From positions 74,969 to 138,968 of the forward strand of contig NZ_QNQU01000019.1 of the NCBI RefSeq assembly GCF_003315595.1: a stretch of 64,000 nucleotides of DNA, given 5' to 3'. Position 1 is the stretch's first letter, and each line of letters starts with the position of its first letter. The translations under genes and the position numbers were made by a program. Positions 1-8,664 of the stretch are shown piece by piece. The notes below the pieces were generated by a model that did no database searches, had not been told where the DNA came from, and saw nothing but the letters and a program-made list of their open reading frames with translations. The DNA is from Pedobacter miscanthi. Lineage in GTDB: Bacteria > Bacteroidota > Bacteroidia > Sphingobacteriales > Sphingobacteriaceae.

Positions 1-131
1 AGGGCGGTAAAAAAATCGGCGCAACCCAATGAACCACCTGGGTGGCCCGATTGACATCCGTGAACCATTCTTACGATATCTCTTCTGATCTGAGAGGCAA
101 TATCTTCTAGCTCTTTAATTGTATGTTTCAT
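1..131 (-). CDS. Transketolase N-terminal subunit (5' end only)
   Basis: The minus strand from the ATG at 129-131 encodes about 43 residues before the window edge. They start MKHTIKELEDIASQIRRDIV and continue with HGCQSGHPGGSLGCADFFTA. The GHPGGSLG stretch is the substrate and thiamine diphosphate pocket signature of split transketolases, whose N-terminal subunit is about 270-280 residues. It moves two-carbon units in the non-oxidative pentose phosphate pathway. The C-terminal subunit gene normally follows downstream, here outside the window. A TACCTTTG promoter box lies 26 bases upstream of the start. The call rests on the signature alone, because most of the gene is missing. Confidence 0.85.
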   Translation of the reverse strand, partial: MKHTIKELEDIASQIRRDIVRMVHGCQSGHPGGSLGCADFFTA

Positions 132-157
132 TAAAATAAGAGGTTGTTGTTACATAG

Positions 158-165
158 CAAAGGTA
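158..165 (-). promoter_or_regulatory. -7 box TACCTTTG upstream of the transketolase gene
   Basis: On the minus strand this reads TACCTTTG, a perfect match to the Bacteroidota TAnnTTTG box, 26 bases before the ATG. No clear TTG was seen at the ideal -33 spacing. Confidence 0.5.
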
Positions 166-188
166 ATATTTTACCCGCTATATCATAA

Positions 189-653
189 TTAGTTATTGAT
201 TAAATCGAGTACTTGTTGTGTAGCGTTTTTTGTGTCAACTTTTTTGATGATGTGTGCAATTTTTCCATCACCATCGATAATAAAAGTGGTACGTACGGTA
301 CCCATATATTTTTTACCATACATGTTTTTTTCTGCCCAAACGCCATAGTCGTTTACAATTTGCTGATCGGTATCAGCTAACAATGTAAATGGTAAGTTGT
401 GTTTGGTTACAAATTTATGGTGCGACTTTTCGTCATCCACACTTACACCTAAAACTACAATGCCTTTGGCCTGTAAACCCTGGTAGTTATCCCTGAAATC
501 GCAGGCTTCTGCAGTACAGCCTGGGGTATCATCTTTCGGATAAAAATAAAGTACAACGGTTTTGCCTTTAAAATCGCTTAAGGAAACTTCGTTGCCATTT
601 TGATCTTTTGATGTAATTGCCGGTGCCTGATCACCTTCTTTTAACTCTGCCAT
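189..653 (-). CDS. bcp: Thioredoxin-dependent peroxiredoxin Bcp (PrxQ type)
   Basis: This is a 154-residue cytoplasmic peroxidase that reduces hydrogen peroxide and organic peroxides with electrons from thioredoxin. The motif YPKDDTPGCTAEAC holds the peroxidatic Cys46 and the resolving Cys51, five residues apart, which marks the atypical two-Cys PrxQ/Bcp group. The thioredoxin fold is complete: GKTVVLYFYP at 30-39, GVSVDD near 69, and VRTTFIIDGDGKI near 120. The length is normal for the family. It follows the divergent promoter region in front of the M23 peptidase tail and precedes the transketolase gene. It may be an oxidative stress gene transcribed alone; no operon partner overlaps it. Confidence 0.95.
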   Translation of the reverse strand: MAELKEGDQAPAITSKDQNGNEVSLSDFKGKTVVLYFYPKDDTPGCTAEACDFRDNYQGLQAKGIVVLGVSVDDEKSHHKFVTKHNLPFTLLADTDQQIVNDYGVWAEKNMYGKKYMGTVRTTFIIDGDGKIAHIIKKVDTKNATQQVLDLINN

Positions 654-828
654 ATATAATGATTGAATTTTGAATGTTTAACGATAGAATGTTATTATCA
701 CGTGCAATTTAAACAGTTTAAAGGATTATACTGTTCAGGATATGTTAAAAGATGACATTTCTGCGTTCAAAGTATAAGTTTTTACGACATCCTGATCATG
801 AAATCCCATAATCCAAAAAATCCTGTTC

Positions 829-2562
829 CTACCGGAAGAAATTCACTGTATACCTTCTTGTATTTTCTTTCATGTCCACAACAACCAGATCCAGAGTATG
901 CTTGCCTGAAGTTGTTCTATCGTCGAAACTATGCCAAAGTGTTGCCGTTTTGGTATCGAACTCCATTAATGTCCATTTACCATCTATATAACCATTAAAA
1001 CTTTTGATTCCGGATAAGTTATCGCTGATCTTGAAAAAGATTTTAGACAAACCGGCCATACTTTTTCCTTCTGAGATATTTACCGGGAAAATCCTTGGGG
1101 CGACGGTATCAGTAGCGATATAAAAGCTGCCAAAGTTTTTTGGCGTAGCCTTAATGTAACCGTTGTCGAAACTTCCGCCTTGCGATGAGCCGTTTGAATT
1201 TACGATTAATGCTTTGCTGCGCAGGTTTTCCGGCAGGTTATCTGCCTTAATCCAAAGATCGAAACCAATGTGTAACGGCGTGTACCGGTTGTGGATCTGA
1301 TGCACGGCCGACCATGCATTTCCGGCTGGACGTGGTAATTTTTTATAGGTGAAATTTAAATCACTGTATAAAGTGCCCATCGGGAAAACCACTTTTACAT
1401 CGTCGGCATTAAATTCGTTTACCTTGTTATACGGATAAATGATTCCGGCAGGTACAATTGGAGCTGCAATTGGTGCAGAACCTGCATTAACGGTAAAAGG
1501 CAAAACAGAAGAATTCCCTTTCGAATCGGTAATGATGTAGCGTAGCTGGTGTTGTGCACCATCGTTAAAGTTAATGCGGCCGCTGTTAACCAAACTGCTG
1601 TAAATTTTTAACGGATTGCCAGGATCTACAAAACTTTTCTGGATACTTCTTTTGGTATTTAAATAGGTTGGATAATCAATATGCGAATTAATGGCTTTGC
1701 TATCTTCGAAAGCAAAACGCTCCAATGCGGAGGTATATACCATTTTACCGTCAACTTCTAATTGGATGGAATAAACACCATTGGTTCCCGATAAACCGTT
1801 ATGCCTGTCGGTTACTACGATACCGAAACCTACTTCGCCGGTTAGACTGATTGGGGCTGTGGTTTTATAAGCGCCGTTTGCCCCGGCAATGGCAATGGCC
1901 TGTTTGGGTGTAAACTCGTTAAAAGTTTTACCATTTAGGCGGTAAACATATAAACCATGGATTACAGGCGGAATATTATCAGGAATAACAATCCCGAAAA
2001 ATTGCGGATTAATGGTTTCTTCAGTTTTGGTGTCTCTGATTTCGAAATGTAAGTGCGGACCTCCCGAGCTGCCGCGGTTGCCCGACCAGGCAATAATTTC
2101 GCCTTTATGTACCGGAATTAAGGTCGCATCAGGAAATTCATCGATCTCAAAAGATTTCTTTTCGTACTCGAGGCTTTTAACAATGCCTGCAATTTTAGGC
2201 GCGAAACGCTGCAAATGACCATAAACAGTAGTAAAACCGTTGGGATGGTTGATGTAGAGTGCCTGTCCGAAGCCACTGTTCTGTACCCTTAACCTCGAAA
2301 TATAGCCATCAGCAACGGCGTAAACCGGGTAACCTTCACGCTGGTTGGTCCTGAAATCGATACCGGAGTGAAAATGGTTACCACGGATTTCTCCAAAAGA
2401 GCCTGCAAGGGCAGGAGGGGTAATATCTAAGGGCTGCCTGAAATCGGTAATCGGGTATTTATTGGTGCTGAAAATCTGTTGCGCCTGAACAAAGGTTGAA
2501 GCGATTAAAAAACAAACTGAAAGGGATAATTTTAACTTGTAATGGATCGGGTTTATAATCAT
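829..2562 (-). CDS. M23 family (LytM-type) metallopeptidase, secreted
   Basis: This 577-residue protein has an N-terminal signal peptide (hydrophobic core 11-24, cleavage near QAQ) and then an M23 peptidase domain at about 55-185. The zinc ligands fit the LytM pattern: His65 and Asp69 in HFHSGID, and His170/His172 in HLHFEI. Such domains cut or bind peptidoglycan cross-bridges in the periplasm. All three core positions are present, so it may be active. The remaining 390 residues are beta-rich without a recognised domain and end in an extracellular-style repeat (YIDGKWTLMEFD). The start codon lies four bases downstream of the stop of the FAH-family gene, so both are probably one transcript. 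The length is greater than that of a minimal endopeptidase; the role of the C-terminal half is unknown. Confidence 0.85.
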   Translation of the reverse strand: MIINPIHYKLKLSLSVCFLIASTFVQAQQIFSTNKYPITDFRQPLDITPPALAGSFGEIRGNHFHSGIDFRTNQREGYPVYAVADGYISRLRVQNSGFGQALYINHPNGFTTVYGHLQRFAPKIAGIVKSLEYEKKSFEIDEFPDATLIPVHKGEIIAWSGNRGSSGGPHLHFEIRDTKTEETINPQFFGIVIPDNIPPVIHGLYVYRLNGKTFNEFTPKQAIAIAGANGAYKTTAPISLTGEVGFGIVVTDRHNGLSGTNGVYSIQLEVDGKMVYTSALERFAFEDSKAINSHIDYPTYLNTKRSIQKSFVDPGNPLKIYSSLVNSGRINFNDGAQHQLRYIITDSKGNSSVLPFTVNAGSAPIAAPIVPAGIIYPYNKVNEFNADDVKVVFPMGTLYSDLNFTYKKLPRPAGNAWSAVHQIHNRYTPLHIGFDLWIKADNLPENLRSKALIVNSNGSSQGGSFDNGYIKATPKNFGSFYIATDTVAPRIFPVNISEGKSMAGLSKIFFKISDNLSGIKSFNGYIDGKWTLMEFDTKTATLWHSFDDRTTSGKHTLDLVVVDMKENTRRYTVNFFR

Positions 2563-2565
2563 TCG

Positions 2566-3177
2566 TTACTTTACATCAAAATTTAAAAGTTGCTTTCCTT
2601 CCAACCAGGCTTCTAATTTGTCGCCACGGTTTGTTTTACCTACACCCTGTGGTGTTCCTGTGAAAATTAAATCGCCTTTTTTTAAGGTGATATACTGTGA
2701 AACAAAGCTGATTATCTTCTCGAACGGGAATAGCAAATCTTTAGTATGCCCAACCTGACGGCTTTCGCCATTAACTTTTAATTCGAAATTCAAGTTGTAA
2801 AGGTCTTCAAAATCACTTTTAGGAAGAAAAATACTGATAGGGGCTGAGTTATCAAAAGCTTTGGCAAGCTCCCAGGGTAATCCTTTTTCTTTATGTTTAC
2901 TTTGTATATCGCGTGCGGTAAAATCGATGCCTAAACCCACTTCATCATAATAGCTGGCTGCAAATTTTTCGGCAATGTGTTTGCCTTCTTTACAGATTTT
3001 TAAAACCACTTCCAGTTCGTAATGCACATCATCAGAAAAATCAGGAATATAAAAAGGTTTGTTGTCTTTGAGTACAGCGGTATCAGGTTTCAGGAAAATT
3101 ACTGGTGTTGTTGGAACCGGGTTGTTCAGTTCTTTTGCATGTTCGGCATAATTCCTGCCAATGGCGATGATTTTCAT
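2566..3177 (-). CDS. Fumarylacetoacetate hydrolase (FAH) family protein
   Basis: A 203-residue enzyme of the FAH superfamily. The natural start is the ATG at 3175-3177 (MKIIAIGRNYAEHAKEL); an 18-residue upstream extension is open but does not look like the family. Family marks are the N-terminal KIIAIGRNYAEHAKEL, the metal-binding HYELEVVLKI near residue 68-77 (E-x-E type ligands), the conserved GIDFTARDIQ and the end motif GDLIFTGTPQGVG. Relatives are acylpyruvases and oxaloacetate decarboxylases (FAHD1/YcgM-like) that break C-C bonds next to a keto group, using Mg or Mn. The substrate cannot be told from the sequence. It sits just upstream of the M23 peptidase gene with a gap of three bases. 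Confidence 0.88.
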   Translation of the reverse strand: MKIIAIGRNYAEHAKELNNPVPTTPVIFLKPDTAVLKDNKPFYIPDFSDDVHYELEVVLKICKEGKHIAEKFAASYYDEVGLGIDFTARDIQSKHKEKGLPWELAKAFDNSAPISIFLPKSDFEDLYNLNFELKVNGESRQVGHTKDLLFPFEKIISFVSQYITLKKGDLIFTGTPQGVGKTNRGDKLEAWLEGKQLLNFDVK

Positions 3178-3251
3178 TCTTGAGAATATGATATATGAAA
3201 AAATTAACGGGAGCAAACCCGAATTAATCAAAAATAGAAAAGAAAATGATG

Positions 3252-3782
3252 TTATAAAACTGAGATGCGTTTTACCTGGCTTTCTGACCCTGCAATTACC
3301 CTTAAAAAGTAGATGCCCGGATTAATCCTGCTTGGGATATTGAAGCTTTTGGTCTGCTCGCCTGCATTTAAACGTTCGTTGGCCAATGTGGCTACTTCGT
3401 TCCCTAATAAATCGATGATTTTAATAGAGGTTTGCGTACCATCTTTTCCGATGGATAGAATAATATTTAACTGGTCTTCTACTGGATTTGGATAAATTTT
3501 TACAATGTTCAACAATTTATCTTTCGGTGCAACCGTTGTATTTTTTGGGGTTGTACTGTAAGTATTGAACATTCCTGAACCACCAATAGACATGTAAAGC
3601 GGTTTATAAGGCGTAATGTTGGCTTTAATTTCAGGAATTTTGCCTACTTTTTTGGTTCTGTTTTTTAAGCTAATGTGAATGCTATCAGCTTGTTGCGCAT
3701 AAGAATTTACGCCGCACAGCAATGCGATGCACAATGTGCATGCTATTTTTGTGAGTAACGTTATCTTAGCGTAGAGTTTCAT
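3252..3782 (-). CDS. Secreted protein with type IX secretion sorting domain
   Basis: A 176-residue protein starting at the ATG at 3780-3782; a TTG one codon upstream is less likely. A signal peptide covers about the first 30 residues (cleavage near SYAQ). Residues 35-90 are of unknown function. The last 85 residues match the type A C-terminal sorting domain: VKIYPNPVEDQLNI, then IKIIDLLGNEVATL, then the ending NPGIYFLRVIAG and RISVL. That tail sends the protein through the Por/T9SS channel to the cell surface, where it is cleaved and anchored or released. The cargo part is very short, so it may be a small structural or adhesion protein. Its promoter region is shared with the divergent kup gene. 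Confidence 0.85.
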   Translation of the reverse strand: MKLYAKITLLTKIACTLCIALLCGVNSYAQQADSIHISLKNRTKKVGKIPEIKANITPYKPLYMSIGGSGMFNTYSTTPKNTTVAPKDKLLNIVKIYPNPVEDQLNIILSIGKDGTQTSIKIIDLLGNEVATLANERLNAGEQTKSFNIPSRINPGIYFLRVIAGSESQVKRISVL

Positions 3783-3909
3783 CAAATTGTTATAGCAAAT
3801 GTATTAATTTAAAACAAAGAAATTAAACATTTTGTTTAAAACCCATAATTTAACACAATTTAACAATAAAAATTTATTTTCATAGTGTTAAAAATACACA
3901 ATATTTTGG

Positions 3910-3940
3910 TTGTTAAATTGTTATAGTTAGTTTACTTTTG
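3910..3940 (+). promoter_or_regulatory. Predicted promoter of kup (TTG - 20 bases - TACTTTTG)
   Basis: TTG at 3910-3912 is followed after exactly 20 bases by TACTTTTG at 3933-3940. This fits the Bacteroidota housekeeping consensus (TTG, 19-21 bases, TAnnTTTG). It leaves a leader of about 15 bases before the GTG start at 3963. Confidence 0.7.
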
Positions 3941-3962
3941 CCGCACTAAAAATATCAACGAA

Positions 3963-5942
3963 GTGTCAAATCATAAAAATGTCAACGCGTTAACCGCCGG
4001 CGGTGTTCTAATTAGTTTAGGAATTGTGTTTGGTGACATTGGTACATCACCCTTATATACACTCAACGCAATTTTTACCAGCATTTTAGGCGTAAGAGAA
4101 GGTGTTGTACATCATCCCGGATCAATTACTACTGATGTTGTTCTTGGAGTTCTTTCCTGCATCATTTGGACATTAACGCTGCAAACCACAATTAAATACG
4201 TTATCATTACATTAAGGGCCGATAACAAAGGTGAGGGTGGTATTTTTTCTTTATTCTCTTTAGTAAGGAAAAAAGCAAAATGGCTAATTGTACCAGCAGT
4301 AGTGGGCGGATGTGCACTTTTAGCCGATGGGGTAATTACACCCAGTATTACGGTAACATCGGCCATTGAAGGATTAACCAACAAGTTCGATATACCGGTT
4401 GTTCCGGTGGTAATCGCCATTTTAACAGTACTTTTCGTAATCCAGCAATTTGGAACCAACCTTGTAGGCAAGCTTTTTGGGCCGGTAATGTTTGTATGGT
4501 TTACTGTTTTGGGTATCGCCGGACTTTTGTTTATCGTTAAAGACCTTAGCATATTAAAGGCACTTAATCCATATTATGCCGTACATTTACTCGCCACCAA
4601 TAGTAAGGCATTTATTATTTTGGGCGGTGTTTTTCTATGTACCACAGGAGCCGAGGCACTGTATTCTGATTTAGGGCATTGCGGCCGTAACAATATCAGG
4701 ATTAGCTGGATTTTTGTTAAAATAACCTTGATTTTAAATTACCTCGGTCAGGGTGTATGGATCTTACAGAACGAAGGTACTTTTGTGCCAAGCTCGAAAA
4801 TGAATCCTTTTTTCCAAATTATATCGAGTCATTTCCAGGTACCAATGGTGATTTTAGCCACTATGGCTGCGGTTATTGCCAGTCAGGCTTTAATCAGTGG
4901 TTCGTTTACGCTAATCTCAGAAGCTGTGCGTTTAAACCTTTGGCCAAAAATCAAAATTGTTTATCCATCGGTTCAAAAAGGACAACTTTATGTGCCATCC
5001 ATCAACTGGATGCTTTGGTTAGGATGCTGTAGCATTGTATTCTTCTGGAAAGAATCTTCTAAGATGGATGCTGCGTACGGACTTTCTATTACCATAGCGA
5101 TGTTGATGACCACCATTTTGGTGAGTGTTTATTTAAGAAGCAAACGCTTCCCGAAATACCTTATTGCTATTTTTATTTCGGTATATGTATTGATTGAGGG
5201 TACTTTCCTTTTCAGTAACCTGCACAAATTCTCTGATGGTGGTTGGTTAACGGTATTGATCGGATCGGCATTATTTACCGTAATGTGGAGCTGGTTTATA
5301 GCTCGTAAGATTAAAAACCGTTTCGTAAAATATGTTGAAATTGAAGATTATTACGAGATTTTAAGTGAGCTGAGCAATGATGAATCGGTTCCGAAATATT
5401 CTTCTCAACTGGTGTATTTAACCAGTGCAAACTTTAAAACGGAGATTGAATCGAAGATTATCTATTCAATTATTCAGAAAGAGCCAAAACGTGCCGATGT
5501 TTACTGGCTGGTGCACGTTGATGTGATGGATGAACCTTATACGCTAGATTATAAGGTAGAATTTTTAATTCCGGGGAAACTAATCAGGATTGATTTTAGA
5601 TTAGGTTTCAGGATCGAACAGCGTGTAAACCTGCTTTACCGTAAAGTGGTTGAGGAGTTGGTTAAAAACGGCGAAATTGATATTACGAGTCAGTATACAT
5701 CGCTAAATAAACATAAAATTGCCGGCGATTTCAGGTTTGTACTTTTAGAAAAACACCTGTCTAAGTTTACGAAATTAAGTTTCTACGAGCGCACGATTAT
5801 GGATTACTACTTTATCCTTAAAAAATTAAGTTTGTCGGAAGAGCGCAGTTTTGGTCTGGATAGCAGTTATGTGGATGTAGAAAAAGTGCCTTTAATTTTT
5901 GTTACACCAGATGATATTGAACTGCACAGGTTACCTGTTTAA
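3963..5942 (+). CDS. kup: Potassium uptake protein Kup (KUP/HAK family)
   Basis: A 659-residue inner membrane K+/H+ symporter. The N-terminus carries the family signature GGVLISLGIVFGDIGTSPLY, which forms the first helix and part of the ion path. About twelve membrane helices follow to near residue 455. The soluble C-terminal domain (about 455-659) is typical of bacterial Kup proteins. The translation starts with GTG, which is the only sensible start because the signature lies close to it. It is expressed from its own promoter and a 50-residue membrane protein follows two bases after its stop. The length and domain order are normal (E. coli Kup is 622 residues). Confidence 0.95.
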   Translation: MSNHKNVNALTAGGVLISLGIVFGDIGTSPLYTLNAIFTSILGVREGVVHHPGSITTDVVLGVLSCIIWTLTLQTTIKYVIITLRADNKGEGGIFSLFSLVRKKAKWLIVPAVVGGCALLADGVITPSITVTSAIEGLTNKFDIPVVPVVIAILTVLFVIQQFGTNLVGKLFGPVMFVWFTVLGIAGLLFIVKDLSILKALNPYYAVHLLATNSKAFIILGGVFLCTTGAEALYSDLGHCGRNNIRISWIFVKITLILNYLGQGVWILQNEGTFVPSSKMNPFFQIISSHFQVPMVILATMAAVIASQALISGSFTLISEAVRLNLWPKIKIVYPSVQKGQLYVPSINWMLWLGCCSIVFFWKESSKMDAAYGLSITIAMLMTTILVSVYLRSKRFPKYLIAIFISVYVLIEGTFLFSNLHKFSDGGWLTVLIGSALFTVMWSWFIARKIKNRFVKYVEIEDYYEILSELSNDESVPKYSSQLVYLTSANFKTEIESKIIYSIIQKEPKRADVYWLVHVDVMDEPYTLDYKVEFLIPGKLIRIDFRLGFRIEQRVNLLYRKVVEELVKNGEIDITSQYTSLNKHKIAGDFRFVLLEKHLSKFTKLSFYERTIMDYYFILKKLSLSEERSFGLDSSYVDVEKVPLIFVTPDDIELHRLPV

Positions 5943-5944
5943 AG

Positions 5945-6097
5945 ATGAGAAATGCACTTTTAATTTTGGGTATTCTGCTGTTTATTGCGGGGCCTGCTGC
6001 TAAGATCTACCACCTCGATTATGCCAATAATTACCTGATTGCCTCCGCATTGGGGCTGGTGATGATAACCGCGATAGGTTTTGTCAAAAAGAAATAA
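5945..6097 (+). CDS. Small two-helix membrane protein downstream of kup
   Basis: An ATG two bases after the kup stop opens a 50-residue frame starting MRNALLILGILLFIAGPAAK and ending GLVMITAIGFVKKK. It has two hydrophobic helices (about 4-19 and 30-47) joined by the short polar link KIYHLDYANN, and a lysine tail that would sit in the cytoplasm. The layout recalls the small GldL-like proteins of Bacteroidota (helix, K-I-x-H loop, helix), but that similarity is loose. Tight coupling to kup and the terminator straight after it suggest it is a real gene of the same transcript, perhaps an accessory of the transporter. The function is unknown. Confidence 0.6.
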   Translation: MRNALLILGILLFIAGPAAKIYHLDYANNYLIASALGLVMITAIGFVKKK

Positions 6098-6100
6098 ATG

Positions 6101-6135
6101 AAATCCTCTTTCAATAAAATTAAAGGGGATTTTTT
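6101..6135 (+). terminator. Rho-independent terminator of the kup operon
   Basis: Arms AAATCCTCTTT (6101-6111) and AAAGGGGATTT (6122-6132) pair over 11 bases with one G-U, with a 10-base loop and a T run after it. It ends just before the stop of the convergent RAYT gene. Confidence 0.75.
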
Positions 6136-6138
6136 GTA

Positions 6139-6708
6139 TTATAAATGGAATTTATCTTCGTTCCATTTGCTGGGGTTGTTGATGATATAATTAGAAATAT
6201 TATGATATGCGCTTTCATCTCGGATGATGCGCTCGTAATAATTTCTTTGCCAAAGTTTGCCCATTGTTTTGTTGTGTGATTTAAATAATTGCAGGCAAGC
6301 ATTTGAGACTATTGATTTATATGCCCCAATGATGTTAGCGATAGTCGGGGCGACCCTTGCGGTCGCCCTGGAGTTTTCTTCGTGGGTATTTTCTTCTTTG
6401 GCATTATTTTCGGGGGCGACCGCAACGGTCGCCCCGACGTCTTTTAGAACTATGATGCCATGCATATGATTAGGCATGATCTGAAAAACATCGAGTTCGA
6501 AATTTGGAAATCTATCAGATAAATTAATCCATTCATTGTAAGCAATTGTTCCTGATTGATTTAAAATCATTTCATTGCCTGAAATTTTTCCAAATCTATG
6601 TATCCTATCTTCACAGCAGATGGTGATAAAATAAGCGCCTGCCTGTGAATAGTCGTAACCCTTTAACCTGATTGATCTCCGATGATGTATTAAAGGATTA
6701 TATTTCAT
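6139..6708 (-). CDS. REP-associated tyrosine transposase (RAYT, Y1/HUH type)
   Basis: A 189-residue single-strand endonuclease of the IS200-like Y1 superfamily. The opening HHRRSIRLKGYDYSQAGAYF and FITICCEDR are typical of RAYTs. The HUH metal motif is His-Met-His in MPNHMHGIIVL. The catalytic tyrosine lies in the C-terminal LWQRNYYERIIRDE, followed by YIINNPSKW. RAYTs are domesticated, usually single-copy, and act on REP palindromes. Between the HUH motif and the tyrosine helix there is a low-complexity stretch (about residues 92-121) read straight through two DNA palindromes at 6344-6438, see that entry. The start is six bases after the stop of the amino acid permease, in the same direction. 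It appears intact. Confidence 0.9.
   Translation of the reverse strand: MKYNPLIHHRRSIRLKGYDYSQAGAYFITICCEDRIHRFGKISGNEMILNQSGTIAYNEWINLSDRFPNFELDVFQIMPNHMHGIIVLKDVGATVAVAPENNAKEENTHEENSRATARVAPTIANIIGAYKSIVSNACLQLFKSHNKTMGKLWQRNYYERIIRDESAYHNISNYIINNPSKWNEDKFHL
6344..6438. repeat. REP-like inverted pair (BIME-like) inside the RAYT gene
   Basis: Two GC-rich hairpins lie head to head in the coding sequence. Hairpin 1 is GGGCGACC (6348-6355), loop CTTGC, GGTCGCCC (6361-6368). Hairpin 2 is GGGGCGACC (6413-6421), loop GCAAC, GGTCGCCCC (6427-6435). The outermost 12 bases, GTCGGGGCGACC at 6344-6355 and its exact complement at 6427-6438, frame the pair, with AT-rich DNA between. The stretch is in frame and encodes VGATVAVAP and RATARVAPT. 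The base composition is far above that of the surroundings. Confidence 0.8.
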
Positions 6709-6714
6709 CTGATT

Positions 6715-8664
6715 TTAACTTTCGGGATTTGCCAATTTACTATGCTTGTAACCATAAGCAAAGTAAACTACGAGGCCAACTACCAGCCAGATCCCAAAAC
6801 CGATCCAGTTAGAAATACCGAGTTCGCACATCATGTACAAACAACTGATTAACCCTAAAACCGGGATTAACGATAAGTTTTTGGTAATACAGTAAAAAGT
6901 GATGATCACGCAGATGATCAAAAAGATCCACATCGGGATTTTATGTTTAAACAGGCACCAGCCACTTTCATATTTCTTTTCTACAGATACTTTTGAAGCC
7001 GAAATAAACTGTTCGTAGCGGTCGGCAGGTAAAGCACTCAGGTAAGATTCTGCATCAACTTTTTCTGCAAGAATGATCTGTGGTGCTGCATTTTTAACAA
7101 TTTCTTCTTTTACAATTTTTAATTCATCGCCACTTAAAGAAGTAACAAAAGTTACCGTCTGGATAGTTTTGGGCGAATTGAAAAAGAATGCTTTGGTTTC
7201 TTTACCGTATTGTGTAAAAGCAAAAACGATGGCAGCTATAAAAGCAATTGGAATGATAAATTTACTGTTTACATAAGGGATTTTAAACTTTCCGCGTTGT
7301 ACATCAGGCCTGTTCTGCAACACCAAAACACCTGCGCAAACCAGAACGAAAGCAAATAAGGTACCGATAGAACAAAGATCGGTAACAATGGTGAGGTTCA
7401 TAAATAACGAGGGAACAGCCACTACAAAACCAACCACAATCGTGGCAAACGAAGGTGTTTTATATTTCGGGTGGATTTTTGAAAATGATTTAGGTAATAA
7501 TCCATCTCTGCTCATGCTCATCCAGATGCGTGGTTGTCCCATCTGGAAAACCAAAAGTACGCTTGCCATTGCAAAAACAGCACTTACGGCGATAATACCG
7601 CTCATTAATTTTAAATTAATCTGGTCGAAAACGAAGGCTAACGGATCGCCAACCGCTAAAGTATCTGATTTTACAATACCGGTTAAAACCAACGCAATAG
7701 CAACGTAAAGTATGGTACAGATGATGATGGCCCACATCATACCGCGCGGTAAATCGCGCTGTGGATTTTTACATTCCTCAGCAGTGGTAGAAATGGCATC
7801 GAAACCGATATAGGCAAAAAACACTGCCGAAACGCCTTTTAATATTCCTGAAACACCATTAGGTGCAAACGGATTCCAGTTTTTAGTATCTACATAAAAT
7901 ATACCAACCGCTAAAACCAAAAGGATTACGGCCAGTTTTACCACCACCATAGCGTTACTCGCATTACGGCTTTCTTTCATACCGCGGTATATTAACCAGG
8001 TAATCAGGATAATAATACCTAGGGCTGGGATATCTGCCACCAGGTGAAAGCCGCCAATCTGCGGTGCGGTAAGCCATGCATTATTGGCCAAAGCTGTGGC
8101 CGGATCTAATGCTGAAAGGCTTTTGCCTGCGGCTAAAAGTGCTTCGGCATGTTTATGTCCATTGTAGGCACTCAGGTAATCCATGGTCATCCAATCAGGT
8201 ACATGGATGCCATCTATGCCGAGGAAAGGTATTTTTATGGTGGAGAGTAGTCCTGTAAAGTAATCAGACCATGATATGGCTACGGTAATATTCCCGATGG
8301 AGTATTCCATAATGAGCGACCAGCCGATAATCCATGCAACCAGTTCGCCGAAAGCCACATAAGAATAGGTATAAGCACTGCCCGAAACGGGAACCATAGA
8401 GGCAAATTCTGCATAGGCAAAAGCCGCGAAACTACAGGCAACAGCAGTAAAAATAAATAAAAAGATTACAGCCGGACCGCCATCGGCGCTTGCCTTGCCA
8501 ATCGTACTAAAAATACCAGCACCAATAATTGCTGCAATGCCAAAGGCGGTTAAATCGCGGACACCTAATGTTTTATGAAGTGTGTTTTCGTGGTCGCCAT
8601 AGCCTTTTGCTGCATCTTGTAATATCTTGGAAATGGATTTCTTTCTGAATAGCTTTTCGAACAT
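6715..8664 (-). CDS. APC superfamily amino acid permease (CAT-like) with a soluble insert
   Basis: A 649-residue inner membrane permease. The N-terminal half has the CAT/APC pattern (FGIAAIIGAGIFSTIG at about 40-55, then EFASMVPVSGSAYTYSYVAFGE), close to the second permease at 51081-52538. The membrane part extends to about residue 490. Residues about 494-570 form a polar segment (SPKTIQTV to WCLFKHK) with no counterpart in that paralogue; then four more helices follow. The fold suggests a 12-14 helix uptake protein for cationic or small neutral amino acids. The substrate is not defined by sequence. The RAYT gene follows after six bases. A divergent Bcr/CflA exporter starts 266 bases upstream. 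Confidence 0.9.
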   Translation of the reverse strand: MFEKLFRKKSISKILQDAAKGYGDHENTLHKTLGVRDLTAFGIAAIIGAGIFSTIGKASADGGPAVIFLFIFTAVACSFAAFAYAEFASMVPVSGSAYTYSYVAFGELVAWIIGWSLIMEYSIGNITVAISWSDYFTGLLSTIKIPFLGIDGIHVPDWMTMDYLSAYNGHKHAEALLAAGKSLSALDPATALANNAWLTAPQIGGFHLVADIPALGIIILITWLIYRGMKESRNASNAMVVVKLAVILLVLAVGIFYVDTKNWNPFAPNGVSGILKGVSAVFFAYIGFDAISTTAEECKNPQRDLPRGMMWAIIICTILYVAIALVLTGIVKSDTLAVGDPLAFVFDQINLKLMSGIIAVSAVFAMASVLLVFQMGQPRIWMSMSRDGLLPKSFSKIHPKYKTPSFATIVVGFVVAVPSLFMNLTIVTDLCSIGTLFAFVLVCAGVLVLQNRPDVQRGKFKIPYVNSKFIIPIAFIAAIVFAFTQYGKETKAFFFNSPKTIQTVTFVTSLSGDELKIVKEEIVKNAAPQIILAEKVDAESYLSALPADRYEQFISASKVSVEKKYESGWCLFKHKIPMWIFLIICVIITFYCITKNLSLIPVLGLISCLYMMCELGISNWIGFGIWLVVGLVVYFAYGYKHSKLANPES

